64,000 bases of DNA from Calothrix parasitica NIES-267 (GTDB lineage: Bacteria > Cyanobacteriota > Cyanobacteriia > Cyanobacteriales > Nostocaceae): the NCBI RefSeq assembly GCF_002368095.1, contig NZ_AP018227.1, positions 2,357,757 to 2,421,756 of the forward strand. Reading direction: 5' to 3'. This document shows, piece after piece, positions 18,226 through 26,290 of this stretch. The notes below the pieces were generated by a model, which saw nothing but the letters and a program-made list of their open reading frames with translations, was not told where the DNA came from and did not search any database. How positions within the stretch are numbered: position 1 is the stretch's first letter; each line of letters opens with the position of its first letter. Made by a program: the position numbers and the translations under genes.

Positions 18226-18666
18226 ATGCTATACCGTTTTGCAATCGCTTCAGGATTATTATTCACAAGCTTTATCAATTTTATTCCAACTGCATTAGCC
18301 CAAGTTAAGTTCAGTAATCTTAGTCCCGGTGTTGTTGAAGCTCAGGGAGTAGATTTGAAAGTATTGGAATCCGTAGTACCCGCAAATATTAATGTAAACG
18401 TTCCTTCTGGTACTACCGCTCAAATTACAGTTTTATCACCCAGCTTTGCATCCGGGCCTTCAAAAGACCCAAGTGGTACAAAAAAAGTGGGATTTGTAGA
18501 ATTTGGCTCAAACAGACTCAGCAGCGATGGAAATAACAATACAATAACTCTACCTGCTGAAGATACAAATTTAGAAGTTGGATTGCGAGTTGAGCGTCCG
18601 GTTTCATTTACACCGGGGACTTATAATTATTTCGTGAATCTGAGCGTTACAATTGCACCACAATAG
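18226..18666 (+). CDS. Small exported fimbrial-subunit-like protein B
   Basis: The protein has 146 residues from the ATG at 18226. Its signal peptide ends at PTALAQ (about residue 26). The mature part starts VKFSNLSPGVVEAQG, is beta-rich, lacks cysteine, and ends FTPGTYNYFVNLSVTIAPQ, like the preceding gene. The two genes are separated by 101 bases on the same strand and probably form an operon. The likeness to the subunit beside the chaperone gene at 38 kb is by pattern, not by strong identity. A structural surface protein is the best guess. Confidence 0.68.
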   Translation: MLYRFAIASGLLFTSFINFIPTALAQVKFSNLSPGVVEAQGVDLKVLESVVPANINVNVPSGTTAQITVLSPSFASGPSKDPSGTKKVGFVEFGSNRLSSDGNNNTITLPAEDTNLEVGLRVERPVSFTPGTYNYFVNLSVTIAPQ

Positions 18667-18895
18667 AAACCTCACCCTCCCTTTACCCGTGGTAAATCTC
18701 TCCCTCTCCTTAACAAGGCTACGGTGTACACAGAAGTATTAGAATTTGCTTTCACAGTGTTTTTATCCCCCCTAAACCCCCTTAAAAAAGGGGGAATCTG
18801 AAATTAAAGTCCCCCTTTAAAAGGGGGATTTAGGGGGATCTGACGAGATGTGTGTACACCGTAGCCTTAACAAGGAGAAGGTTGGGATGAATTTT
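18665..18895. repeat. CCTCACCC...GGTTGGG palindrome interrupted by a MITE
   Basis: The left part (CCTCACCCTCCCTTTACC, then GGTAAATCTCTCCCTCTCC) and the right part (GGAGAAGGTTGGGATGA) are the two halves of the repeat that is intact at 18906-18980. The element at 18719-18864 splits them. Confidence 0.75.
18719..18864. mobile_element. MITE-like element with 13-bp terminal repeats and 11-bp flanking duplication
   Basis: Terminal inverted repeats CTACGGTGTACAC (18719-18731) and GTGTACACCGTAG (18852-18864) enclose two CCCCCTTAAAAAAGGGGG-type hairpins. CCTTAACAAGG flanks both ends (18708-18718 and 18865-18875), as expected for a target-site duplication. An uninterrupted relative of the host repeat lies 40 bases further on, giving an empty-site comparison. 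There is no coding capacity. A diverged copy lies at 60519-60649. Confidence 0.85.
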
Positions 18896-18905
18896 TTTAC
18901 CAAAA

Positions 18906-18980
18906 TAGAAACCTCACCCTTGCTTTACCTTTGGTAAATCTCTCCCTCTCCTTAACAAAGAGAGGGTTGGGGTGAGGTTA
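18906..18980. repeat. CCTCACCC...GGGGTGAGG palindrome, intact copy
   Basis: CCTCACCCTTGC at the left pairs with GGTTGGGGTGAGG at the right around a CTCTCCTTAACAAAGAGAG centre. Relatives occur at 18665 (interrupted), 37312-37426, about 9904 and about 30780. The rest of the gap up to 19374 has no supported gene. Confidence 0.75.
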
Positions 18981-19374
18981 ATTATTTATTGCGATTTAAA
19001 TAATGCCGTAACGCACCATCGCATCGCATACCTTAGCAGAAAATTAGAATTAAAAATTGCTGTAAAGATGAGTGCAACATATAATCTTTATCGAAGCTTG
19101 ACACACCCTACAACAAGATATAGTTATTTGATAAGCTTTGGTAATAACCAGAATCGTAAAATAAACGAAATTGTAAATCTGAGTGAATTGTTAAGCATTG
19201 CAAAGCACGAGCGATTAAACTGCTATATTCCACCGTTAATAGATTGATAGTAGTAGCTCAAATACCTGAAAATTGTAGTTGCGATATATTTCTCTAGTAT
19301 TAACTTATGTATTTAATAAAGATATATTGTTAACATTAGTAAAAAAGCTGAAAAAATAGGGGACTAATACTGCT

Positions 19375-20538
19375 ATGGGTCGTGTAGGCGTTTTATTACT
19401 TAATCTCGGTGGGCCGGATAAACTTGAGGATGTACAGCCGTTCCTTTACAATCTTTTCTCTGACCCGGAAATAATTCGTCTGCCTTTTAGTTGGCTGCAA
19501 AAACCTTTAGCCTGGTTTATCTCAACGCGACGAAGTAAAACCTCTCAAGAAAACTACCGTAAAATTGGTGGTGGTTCTCCGTTACGTCAAATAACTGAAG
19601 CTCAGGGGGAAGCTCTAAGGGAGCAATTAGCTCAAATCGGGGAAGAAGCAAATATCTATGTGGGAATGCGTTATTGGCATCCTTACACTGAGGAAGCTAT
19701 TGCTCAGATTGTTAATGATGGTATTGATGAGTTGGTAATTCTACCGCTTTATCCCCAGTTTTCTATTAGTACGAGCGGTTCTAGTTATCGACTTCTTGAG
19801 AAAATTTGGCAAGAGAACTCGAAATTACAACAAGTTAAATATTCTGTAATTGCTTCTTGGTACAAGCAACCGGGTTATCTCCAAGCTATGGCTGAGTTAA
19901 TAGCTCAGGAATTAGACCAGTTGGAAAATCCCGACGAAGGTCATATCTTTTTTAGCGCACATGGAGTCCCTAAAAGCTATGTAGAAGAAGCTGGTGACCC
20001 ATATCAGCAGGAAATTGAGGAATGCACGTATCTAATTATGCAAACTCTCAATCGTTCCAATCCTCATACTTTAGCTTATCAGAGTCGTGTAGGTCCGGTA
20101 GAGTGGCTGCAGCCATACACCGAGGAAGCTATTGAAGAATTGGCACAAGAAGGGGTAAATAATTTAGTAGTTGTACCCATTAGTTTTGTTTCCGAGCATA
20201 TTGAAACGTTGGAAGAAATTGATATCGAATATCGTGAAATAGCAGAAGAAGCAGGAATTACAAATTTCCGTAGGGTTCCAGCACTCAACGTACATCCAGT
20301 ATTTATTCAAGCTTTAGCAGATTTGACCGTTGATGCATTGAAATCACCAAGTATTTCATTTGCACAAGTCAACCAGATGAAGAAGAAAGTTAAAATTTAT
20401 CCTCCAGAGCGTTGGGAATGGGGTATTACCACCTCTGCTGAAATTTGGAATGGAAGAGTAGCTATGCTCGGTTTTCTAGCTTTAATGATTGAAATACTCA
20501 CCGGACATGGTTTATTTCACGCTGTAGGGCTTTTGTAA
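19375..20538 (+). CDS. hemH: Ferrochelatase with C-terminal CAB-like helix
   Basis: The protein has 387 residues. The ferrochelatase domain (about residues 1-320) inserts iron into protoporphyrin IX, the last step of protoheme synthesis. Family marks are [17 protein letters not shown] at the start, the histidine-bearing [19 protein letters not shown], and [19 protein letters not shown]. After a short linker, residues of about 347-383 form a transmembrane helix with the chlorophyll-binding motif [15 protein letters not shown], as in high-light-inducible proteins. This fusion is typical for cyanobacteria and plastids and links heme and chlorophyll metabolism at the thylakoid membrane. The length and start are normal. 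Confidence 0.98.
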   Translation: MGRVGVLLLNLGGPDKLEDVQPFLYNLFSDPEIIRLPFSWLQKPLAWFISTRRSKTSQENYRKIGGGSPLRQITEAQGEALREQLAQIGEEANIYVGMRYWHPYTEEAIAQIVNDGIDELVILPLYPQFSISTSGSSYRLLEKIWQENSKLQQVKYSVIASWYKQPGYLQAMAELIAQELDQLENPDEGHIFFSAHGVPKSYVEEAGDPYQQEIEECTYLIMQTLNRSNPHTLAYQSRVGPVEWLQPYTEEAIEELAQEGVNNLVVVPISFVSEHIETLEEIDIEYREIAEEAGITNFRRVPALNVHPVFIQALADLTVDALKSPSISFAQVNQMKKKVKIYPPERWEWGITTSAEIWNGRVAMLGFLALMIEILTGHGLFHAVGLL

Positions 20539-21450
20539 TCAGTTAACAGCGAACAGGGAACAGTTAACAGTAGGTTTTTTGAATCTAATTTTAAAATCTA
20601 AAATCTAAAATTAAATGTGGAGTGAGTATTATATTGCTCGCTCTACTTTTTTTGAGATTATTCTTTCAAAAAAAATCGGTAGGACTTTTTCAAGTTCTAC
20701 CGTAATTTAAAAATGCAATATTAAGAGAATTTTTCTTTATAGAAAAGAGGATTTAAAGCCAGTTTTATTTTATTTCCTGTTTCGTATAGTTTGTTTTATT
20801 TATTGTTTGCTTTCTATATATCAGTGATAACCGATTATTTACCTGTAGCGCAAGGGGTAAATGCATATCTCATTGAAGCTTTAATAAATAAGATGTTTTT
20901 TACTGATTATCAAGTTGCAAATATTACTTGATTTAGAGCTTTTTACTCATCTAATGTAACTCTTTAACTAGTAAATTAGACATTTTCACTAGTTATATGA
21001 TTATTCTGATTAAAATTTCACGAAGATGAATGGCAACCTTACAGTTTCTTGATGCTAATACCCAAGTATTAAATCATAACTTTAAATAAGTTTGAGTGAA
21101 ATTACGGCGTTGCTGATTAAAGGGAGTAGGGAAAAGATTTTTACATGGTGGGTTTATTTGTGTGGACTTACCTATAGCGTTTCCCAGTCTATTGAATTAC
21201 ATAAGGTAATCGCTGTACCTCAGTTGCTTGATAAACGCTATATGAAAATACTTATTATTCCTAGTTACTGTAATTAAAAAATCAAAAGCTAAAATATTAA
21301 CTCACGTGTTATGTGAATTAATCGCTCAAACCATTATTATTGCGTTGGTAAATTAAAAATATGGATTTAAGCGAGCTTCAAAACCCTTGTAGAATAAGGG
21401 ACGTTTTTAATTCACATTAGGCGTAACTCTTAATTATGAACTCCTAACTC
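20539..21450. other. Long gene-free gap downstream of hemH
   Basis: No supported gene was found in about 900 bases on either strand. It contains a hairpin with a minus-strand T-run at 20668-20702 and a GGCGTTGCTGATTAAA fragment at about 21104 that resembles the end of the MITE at 22239. The short open frame 21092-21277 runs through that fragment and is not convincing. Confidence 0.5.
20668..20702 (-). terminator. Intrinsic-terminator-like hairpin (minus strand)
   Basis: Arms CGGTAGGACTT (20677-20687) and AAGTTCTACCG (20692-20702) pair with one wobble. On the minus strand the hairpin is followed by eight T (20668-20675 on plus is an A-run). The nearest minus-strand gene ends some 750 bases away at 21451, so the terminator may belong to an unseen minus-strand transcript, or serve hemH as a hairpin only. 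Confidence 0.5.
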
Positions 21451-21993
21451 CTAACTCTTTTTCCCTCGGTACCATTCATACCAAAGTTTACCGCTATAAA
21501 TTGCGAACCATAACAATATTAAAGCAATTAAACCTCCTGGTGTAGGAGCGCCGAAAGCGAATAACACTAGCGCTACACATAAAGCATCTTGAATAAAGAC
21601 GAACCATAATGGTAAACCCCGTAACCGGAAGAACCAACCTAGCTGAACTAGCTGGAGTACCAAAGCAAATAAACCTCCAGTTATAGCAATCAACCAAGTT
21701 GGGAGTTGAGTTGCTGAAACTACAGCTAAACCCATGATTGCACCAATCACGGGAGATAATAATATTTCGACTATTTGTAATATTCGTTGTCCCATGAGCT
21801 TTTTTGAAGCGGTAAGCTCAATTACTGACCAAGCAGTCAGCAAACCTAGTAGAAATGGTGAGGAAATGTTGGATAAAATAGGCACCTCAGACCAAAGCTC
21901 TTGGCCTTGCAAAAGTCCGAAAAACAATACCGGAAGGGCTATTCGTATTCCAACTGACGCAGAAGCTGACAGTACAGCTAAGAGTTCTATCAT
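21451..21993 (-). CDS. DUF4126 family membrane protein
   Basis: The protein has 180 residues from the ATG at 21993 (MIELLAVLSASASVGIRIAL), which matches the N-terminus usual for DUF4126 proteins. It is nearly all hydrophobic, with about five or six membrane helices, including LPVLFFGLLQ, FLLGLLTAWSVIELTASK, and LIALILLWFAIY near the end. The function of the family is unknown. A TTG four codons upstream is possible but unneeded. The C-terminus is basic (WYRGKKS), consistent with a cytoplasmic tail. No operon partner is visible. Confidence 0.85.
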   Translation of the reverse strand: MIELLAVLSASASVGIRIALPVLFFGLLQGQELWSEVPILSNISSPFLLGLLTAWSVIELTASKKLMGQRILQIVEILLSPVIGAIMGLAVVSATQLPTWLIAITGGLFALVLQLVQLGWFFRLRGLPLWFVFIQDALCVALVLFAFGAPTPGGLIALILLWFAIYSGKLWYEWYRGKKS

Positions 21994-22085
21994 ACAGGCA
22001 CCCAAAAAAATGCTTAAACTAAAAAAAGTATTGTTTAAGACATTCAGTTACGTATTTAGTTTACCCGGAAGAAATAAATCAACTA

Positions 22086-22224
22086 TCACCAGGTAAATTT
22101 TTAAGGTCAGAAGCCCCCGGATTTATCCGTGGATGGCGATTCCTATTCTTTGTTGAAGCCCCTAAATTCTATTTATGGGGCATTAATTACGAATTACGAA
22201 TTACGAATTACGAATTATACTCAC
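22086..22224. repeat. 139-bp dispersed repeat, copy 1
   Basis: It is nearly identical (about six differences) to 43677-43816, from TCACCAGGTAAA to ATTATACTCAC. It holds two hairpins, one in AGCCCCCGGATTTATCCGTGG and one with arms CCCCTAAAT / ATTTATGGGG, followed by four copies of the heptamer ATTACGA. It looks like a small non-autonomous element or structured RNA end. There is no coding frame. Confidence 0.85.
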
Positions 22225-22238
22225 CGGTCGGTGAAAAT

Positions 22239-22412
22239 TAGGCGTTGCTGAATACAGATACGAATATAAAACAGCTATCTAACCTTTATCCCTCTAAATC
22301 CTCTAATTATGATTCCTTTTAAAATACAGTTCTCCCCGCTTATTTGGGGGTTGGGGGGCTAAACAGAATTTTTATATGGCTAACACCAGGTTTCGCGCTT
22401 CAGCAACGCCTA
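22239..22412. mobile_element. MITE-like element with 14-bp perfect terminal inverted repeats
   Basis: TAGGCGTTGCTGAA (22239-22252) and TTCAGCAACGCCTA (22399-22412) are exact inverted repeats enclosing 146 bases without a gene. The outer TA could be a TA target duplication, as for IS630/Tc1-type transposases. A diverged relative lies at 59436-59583. It abuts the purB stop. Confidence 0.8.
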
Positions 22413-22416
22413 TTAA

Positions 22417-23712
22417 TTAAATTCCTAACTTTTGATAGACTTTATCCAGATGCTGTAAATGGTGCTTGGGGTCGAAGCAGGCTTCGATTTCTGAAGATGA
22501 TAATTTGTCTGTGACACGAGAATCTTTTGCAATTAAGCCATGGAAGTTCCCATCTTTGGTATTCCATGCTGTATGAGCGCTTTGTTGAACTATTTGATAA
22601 GCTTCTTCACGATTCATTCCTTTCTCAACTAGGGTTAATAGCACTCTTTGACTGAATACTACTCCACCGTAGCAGTTCATATTTTGCGCCATGTTTTCGG
22701 GATATACCAACAAATTCTTAACTAAATTAACTGCTTCCTTCAGCATGAAATGAGTCAAAATGCAAGAATCGGGAAGAATTACTCTTTCGACAGAACTGTG
22801 AGAAATATCTCTTTCGTGCCACAATGCGACATTTTCTAAAGCTGCAACCGCGTTTCCGCGCACGATTCGCGCCATTCCGGTTAATCTTTCAGAGCGGATG
22901 GGGTTGCGTTTGTGTGGCATTGCTGAGGAACCTTTTTGTCCTTTTGAGAAAAATTCTTCAACTTCGAGGACATCTGTTCTTTGTAAATTGCGGATTTCTA
23001 CAGCGAAACGTTCTAGGGATGCGGTTGTTAAAGCCAACTGTTGCAGAAAATCAGCATGGCGATCGCGAGAAATAACTTGAGTGGATGCGGTATCGGGTTG
23101 GAGTCCGAGTTTTTCACAAGCAAGTGCTTCAACACGAGGTTCGATATTAGCGTAAGTTCCGACAGCACCGGAAATTTGTCCGACTGCGATAGTTTTGCGG
23201 AGGGTATGTAAACGCTCTTGGTTGCGGATAACTTCAGCTAACCATCCAGCTAATTTAAAACCAAAAGTCATGGGTTCAGCATGGATACCGTGGGAACGAC
23301 CAATCATCACAGTGTAGCGATGTTCCCTAGCTCTTTCGCGAATAGCTGTAATTAATTCTTCCTGCTTCTGAATAATTAAATCCAAACTAGCGAGCATTTG
23401 CAGCGATAAAGCAGTATCTAAAACATCAGAGCTTGTCATTCCTAAATGAATGTAGCGTCCAGCGTCACCTACATATTCGTTGACGTTGGTTAGGAAAGCA
23501 ATTACATCATGACGGACTTCAGCTTCAATCTCCAGCACTCGCTTAACATCAAAATTTGCCTTAGCCTTAATTTCCTTCACAGCTTCAGCAGGAATATAAC
23601 CTAAATCCGCTTGTGCTTCACAAACTGCAATTTCCACTTGCAGCCAAGTTTGGAATCTATAAGAATCAGTCCAGATATTGCCCATCTCGGGCAGAGTATA
23701 GCGTTCAATCAA
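22417..23712 (-). CDS. purB: Adenylosuccinate lyase
   Basis: The protein has 431 residues when started at the TTG 23712 (read as MIERYTLPEMGNIW), which is the family's usual N-terminus and length; an upstream start at 23733 would add seven residues. It cleaves SAICAR and adenylosuccinate with release of fumarate in purine synthesis. Fumarase-superfamily marks are visible: GMTSSDVLDTALSLQM, GRSHGIHAEPMTFG (catalytic His) and the signature loop KGQKGSSAMPHKRNP. The gene is complete and shows no oddity except the TTG start. A heptamer repeat tract lies upstream. Confidence 0.96.
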   Translation of the reverse strand: MIERYTLPEMGNIWTDSYRFQTWLQVEIAVCEAQADLGYIPAEAVKEIKAKANFDVKRVLEIEAEVRHDVIAFLTNVNEYVGDAGRYIHLGMTSSDVLDTALSLQMLASLDLIIQKQEELITAIRERAREHRYTVMIGRSHGIHAEPMTFGFKLAGWLAEVIRNQERLHTLRKTIAVGQISGAVGTYANIEPRVEALACEKLGLQPDTASTQVISRDRHADFLQQLALTTASLERFAVEIRNLQRTDVLEVEEFFSKGQKGSSAMPHKRNPIRSERLTGMARIVRGNAVAALENVALWHERDISHSSVERVILPDSCILTHFMLKEAVNLVKNLLVYPENMAQNMNCYGGVVFSQRVLLTLVEKGMNREEAYQIVQQSAHTAWNTKDGNFHGLIAKDSRVTDKLSSSEIEACFDPKHHLQHLDKVYQKLGI

Positions 23713-23756
23713 GGTTCGCGCCACCGAATACAACTAATTTATTGTACAGGTTGTTG

Positions 23757-23840
23757 GGAGTTAGGAGTTAGGAGTTAGGAATTAGGAGTTAGGAGTTAAG
23801 AATTACCCAGTTACCAATTACCAATTACCAATTACCAATT
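23757..23840. repeat. GTTAGGA and ATTACCA heptamer tracts
   Basis: About six units of GTTAGGA are followed by about four units of ATTACCA between purB and the pentapeptide-repeat gene. Confidence 0.85.
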
Positions 23841-23845
23841 CACAA

Positions 23846-25183
23846 TCACCGATATCTACCAAAAATCCCTCCCCGTCGAATCAAATCATCTTTGACTTGC
23901 TGGGAAATTCCGGGATTATTTCCAAAGCTAGTATTTTCAACGTTGGCACCTTTGAGATTAGCAGCATCAAGAACAGTATTTCTGAGGTTAGCACTTCTGA
24001 GGTCGGTACTAATTAAACAAGCTGTATCAAGCTGAGCGTTACTCAGATTTGCACCTCTGAGGTCAGCACGAATTAAATTTGCACCGCTCAAGCAGGTTTT
24101 TGTCAGGTTGGCACCTTTGAGATTAGCATCACTAAAATTCGCACGAGTCAAGTTCGCACCATTCAGTTTTGCTCGAATCAGGTTTGCGCTGCTGAGATTG
24201 GCATCACTAAGGTCGGCATTAATTAAATTGGCACCTTTGATATCAGCTTCAGTCAAATCTGTGTCGCTCAGGTTGGCACTGCTGAGGTTAGCATCATTGA
24301 GATTTGTACTATTAAGGTTGGCTCCTTCAAGATTAGTATTGCTGAAATTAACTCCTTCAAGATTGGCTGCTTCTAAATTAGAACCTTCCAAATTTGCATC
24401 GCTGAAGTTAGCATTTTCAAGGTTAATACCGCTGAAGTCTACATTAATAAGATAGCTGGAACTCAGGTCAACATTGATAAGCTGTTGTTTATCAACTTGA
24501 TGATTAACGATTTGCCAAACTATAAGCCATTTATCATCAAGCTCTGTTGTGGAATCAATTATCGTACCTTTGAGATTTGCGTAAAGTAGATTAGCTCCTT
24601 CCAGATTTGCCCCTTCCAGATTTGCACCGCTAAGGTCGGAACCACTCAAGTCAGCATTTCTCAGATTAACTCCTTTCAAATCAGTTCCAGTCAGGTCTTT
24701 ACCAAAAGCGCCATTTTCTAAAATATCTTTAACTAAATCCGATTCTTGATTCTCTGGATTCTCTAGATTATCTTGTTTATATTCATCCTTCTTCTCATCA
24801 CTCAAAAAGTAAACCTGTTCAATGGGAATTCCCAATACTTCAAGCAATCTCCCTTCTGTAAACAACTCTTGAAGTTTCTCAAGAGATGAAAGCGAACCTT
24901 GAATTTTAATACTTCCTTGTTCTACACCGCTAACCGCTAATCTTGCATCCACAGAAATCTTTTGCAGATGGGTTTGAATTATTCTCAGTCTTACAGGGTT
25001 AATCTCATGTAGGCTACCACTAAGAACAAACACTAACTGCTCTTGAGATATTTTACTTACACTATCACCATTATAGTTAAATGTATTTACTGAATTACCT
25101 TGAATATAATCGCTCTCAATAGGTTTGGAATAAGTACCATCAAGAGTGCCAAAACCGCTGTTTTCAGGTAATTTATTATCCAT
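23846..25183 (-). CDS. Pentapeptide-repeat protein with N-terminal alpha/beta module
   Basis: The protein has 445 residues. Residues of about 45-140 form a small predicted alpha/beta module: QEQLVFVLSGSLHEINPVRL, then RLAVSGVEQGSIKIQGSLSS, then a helix LEKLQELFTEGRLLEVLGIP. By pattern it recalls adaptor-like modules placed before NTPase or effector domains (TRADD-N-type), but this is from memory and unproved. From about residue 165 to the end there are two blocks of A(D/N)LXX pentapeptides, which form a right-handed quadrilateral beta-helix; a 40-residue gap (DDKWLIVWQIVNHQ) separates them. There is no signal peptide, so it is probably cytosolic. Its role is unknown. Confidence 0.85.
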   Translation of the reverse strand: MDNKLPENSGFGTLDGTYSKPIESDYIQGNSVNTFNYNGDSVSKISQEQLVFVLSGSLHEINPVRLRIIQTHLQKISVDARLAVSGVEQGSIKIQGSLSSLEKLQELFTEGRLLEVLGIPIEQVYFLSDEKKDEYKQDNLENPENQESDLVKDILENGAFGKDLTGTDLKGVNLRNADLSGSDLSGANLEGANLEGANLLYANLKGTIIDSTTELDDKWLIVWQIVNHQVDKQQLINVDLSSSYLINVDFSGINLENANFSDANLEGSNLEAANLEGVNFSNTNLEGANLNSTNLNDANLSSANLSDTDLTEADIKGANLINADLSDANLSSANLIRAKLNGANLTRANFSDANLKGANLTKTCLSGANLIRADLRGANLSNAQLDTACLISTDLRSANLRNTVLDAANLKGANVENTSFGNNPGISQQVKDDLIRRGGIFGRYR

Positions 25184-25914
25184 AATATTTTAAATTGAGT
25201 CAATATATTTAAGATTGTATTTCAATTTACATATACAACACGCAGGTATCCGGCTTTGTTGATGAAATGATTCGGAAAACAGAGGTTCGTAGTTGTGGTT
25301 ACAGCGCCAATAAATATGAGTATCCGGAGGAGAATACGGCGAACTACGAACTTTACAAACCCACAAAGCATCTAGGTTAACTACCAGCTATGAAAAATTA
25401 AATATTGTTTCTGATGTTTGGGATATCTAGCGCAATTAAATTGCCTAATCTGTAATTATCTCACAATAAAAACACCACATTATTGAAGAATAATCAAAAC
25501 TATTGGATAAACCACGATTAATTAAACTTCTGTATTCGTATTCCGTTACAATCGCTTTACCTTCGTTTATATGAACATCTTAATTGACAATATTCTCAAT
25601 TACGTCACGAGATTACAGGGGCTGCGGCTGTAATATGCTATTGTTATTCTCAGGGAAGCAGTTTAATTTATTTTCGGTTTTTGAATCAAAAAACTTGAAA
25701 TCAACAGCAATTAACTTGATATTTTCATCAAATATATACTACAAAACAATAAAAACATCAGAAAAACACTACTTAACCCTAGATGTTTATATAAAGCAAT
25801 GTAAAATCTGTTGTCACAAAAAATACTTTTTTTCGGGTATTCCAATACTAGTCTTGACAATCAAACTCTTTTATAAACTTTTTCTCAATTCAAAAATAGT
25901 ACTTGTTACTTGTT
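25184..25914. other. Gene-free gap containing a duplicated segment
   Basis: No supported gene is seen. The left part is the promoter region of the pentapeptide gene, with a CCGGCTTTGTTGATGAAATGA piece that resembles an IS or MITE end. The right part is the duplication described at 25519-25815. The open frame 25584-25946 runs through the duplicated, A+T-rich sequence and has no likeness to any protein I know. Confidence 0.5.
25519..25815. repeat. About 300-bp duplicated intergenic segment, copy 1
   Basis: It matches 33266-33580 along its length with many differences. Shared landmarks in order are TTCTGTATTC, GTTACAAT(C/T)GCTTTACCTTC, ATGAACATC, TATTCTCAATTA, CGAGATTACAGG, GGGAAGCAGTTTAAT, CAACAGCAATTAACTTGA and GTTTATAT. 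Neither copy encodes a protein. Confidence 0.75.
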
Positions 25915-26244
25915 TCAAGACTTTAAGGTTTTCAAATATCGACTGACCAAAGTATCTAATTCTTCAATCGAATAAGACTGTGGTGCGGCAATCATATTTA
26001 CACCAATACCGTCGAAAGTCGCAATCCAAGCAGCTGCTTCAAAATCAAGATTCAATTCGGAGTTAATTTCTCCCGCTTCCTGTAATTCTTCTAGTTCTTG
26101 TCGAATAAATCTTTTAAAATTAGCGTAATGACGCTTATGCTTTTCAATTAATTGACTATCACCTACTGCTGCTCCAATAAAAGCCAACCAAGCTTTCCAA
26201 ATTGTTGTTAATTCCGATGTTACCGGCAATATCGCCAACATCAT
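25915..26244 (-). pseudogene. C-terminal half of a TetR-family regulator
   Basis: The 109-residue frame resembles only the ligand-binding half of a TetR/BetI-type repressor (SELTTIWKAWLAFIGAAVGD, RRHYANFKRF-like HKRHYANFKRF, LDFEAAAWIATFDGIGVNMI, end LVSRYLKTLKS). The N-terminal helix-turn-helix is missing. Upstream, the frame ends about 15 bases before the hairpin that closes the tnpB element, so insertion or deletion by that element probably removed the first half. The DNA-binding part was not found elsewhere in the window. Any product could not bind DNA. Confidence 0.75.
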
Positions 26245-26257
26245 TGCTTGTGACGTA

Positions 26258-26286
26258 CCTACACTGACCTTGCGGTACAGTGTAGG
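26258..26286. repeat. Hairpin at the 3' end of the tnpB element
   Basis: Perfect arms CCTACACTG (26258-26266) and CAGTGTAGG (26278-26286) lie just past the tnpB stop. IS200/IS605-type elements end in such subterminal hairpins, and the 3' part of the transcript is known to act as guide RNA in active TnpB systems. Confidence 0.65.
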
Positions 26287-26290
26287 CTTC

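Noticed and set aside
18972-19247. Open frame of 91 codons on the plus strand
   Set aside because: It starts inside the CCTCACCC palindrome and includes a CACACCCTACAAC repeat; composition does not look coding.
21092-21277. Open frame of 61 codons on the plus strand
   Set aside because: It covers a MITE-end-like fragment (GGCGTTGCTGATTAAA) and has no recognisable feature.
23846-25183. Plus-strand open frame over the pentapeptide gene (24108-24455)
   Set aside because: It is the antisense shadow of the A(D/N)LXX repeats, which keeps several frames open.
25584-25946. Open frame of 120 codons on the plus strand
   Set aside because: The duplicate at 33.3 kb does not keep the frame, so it is not under coding selection.
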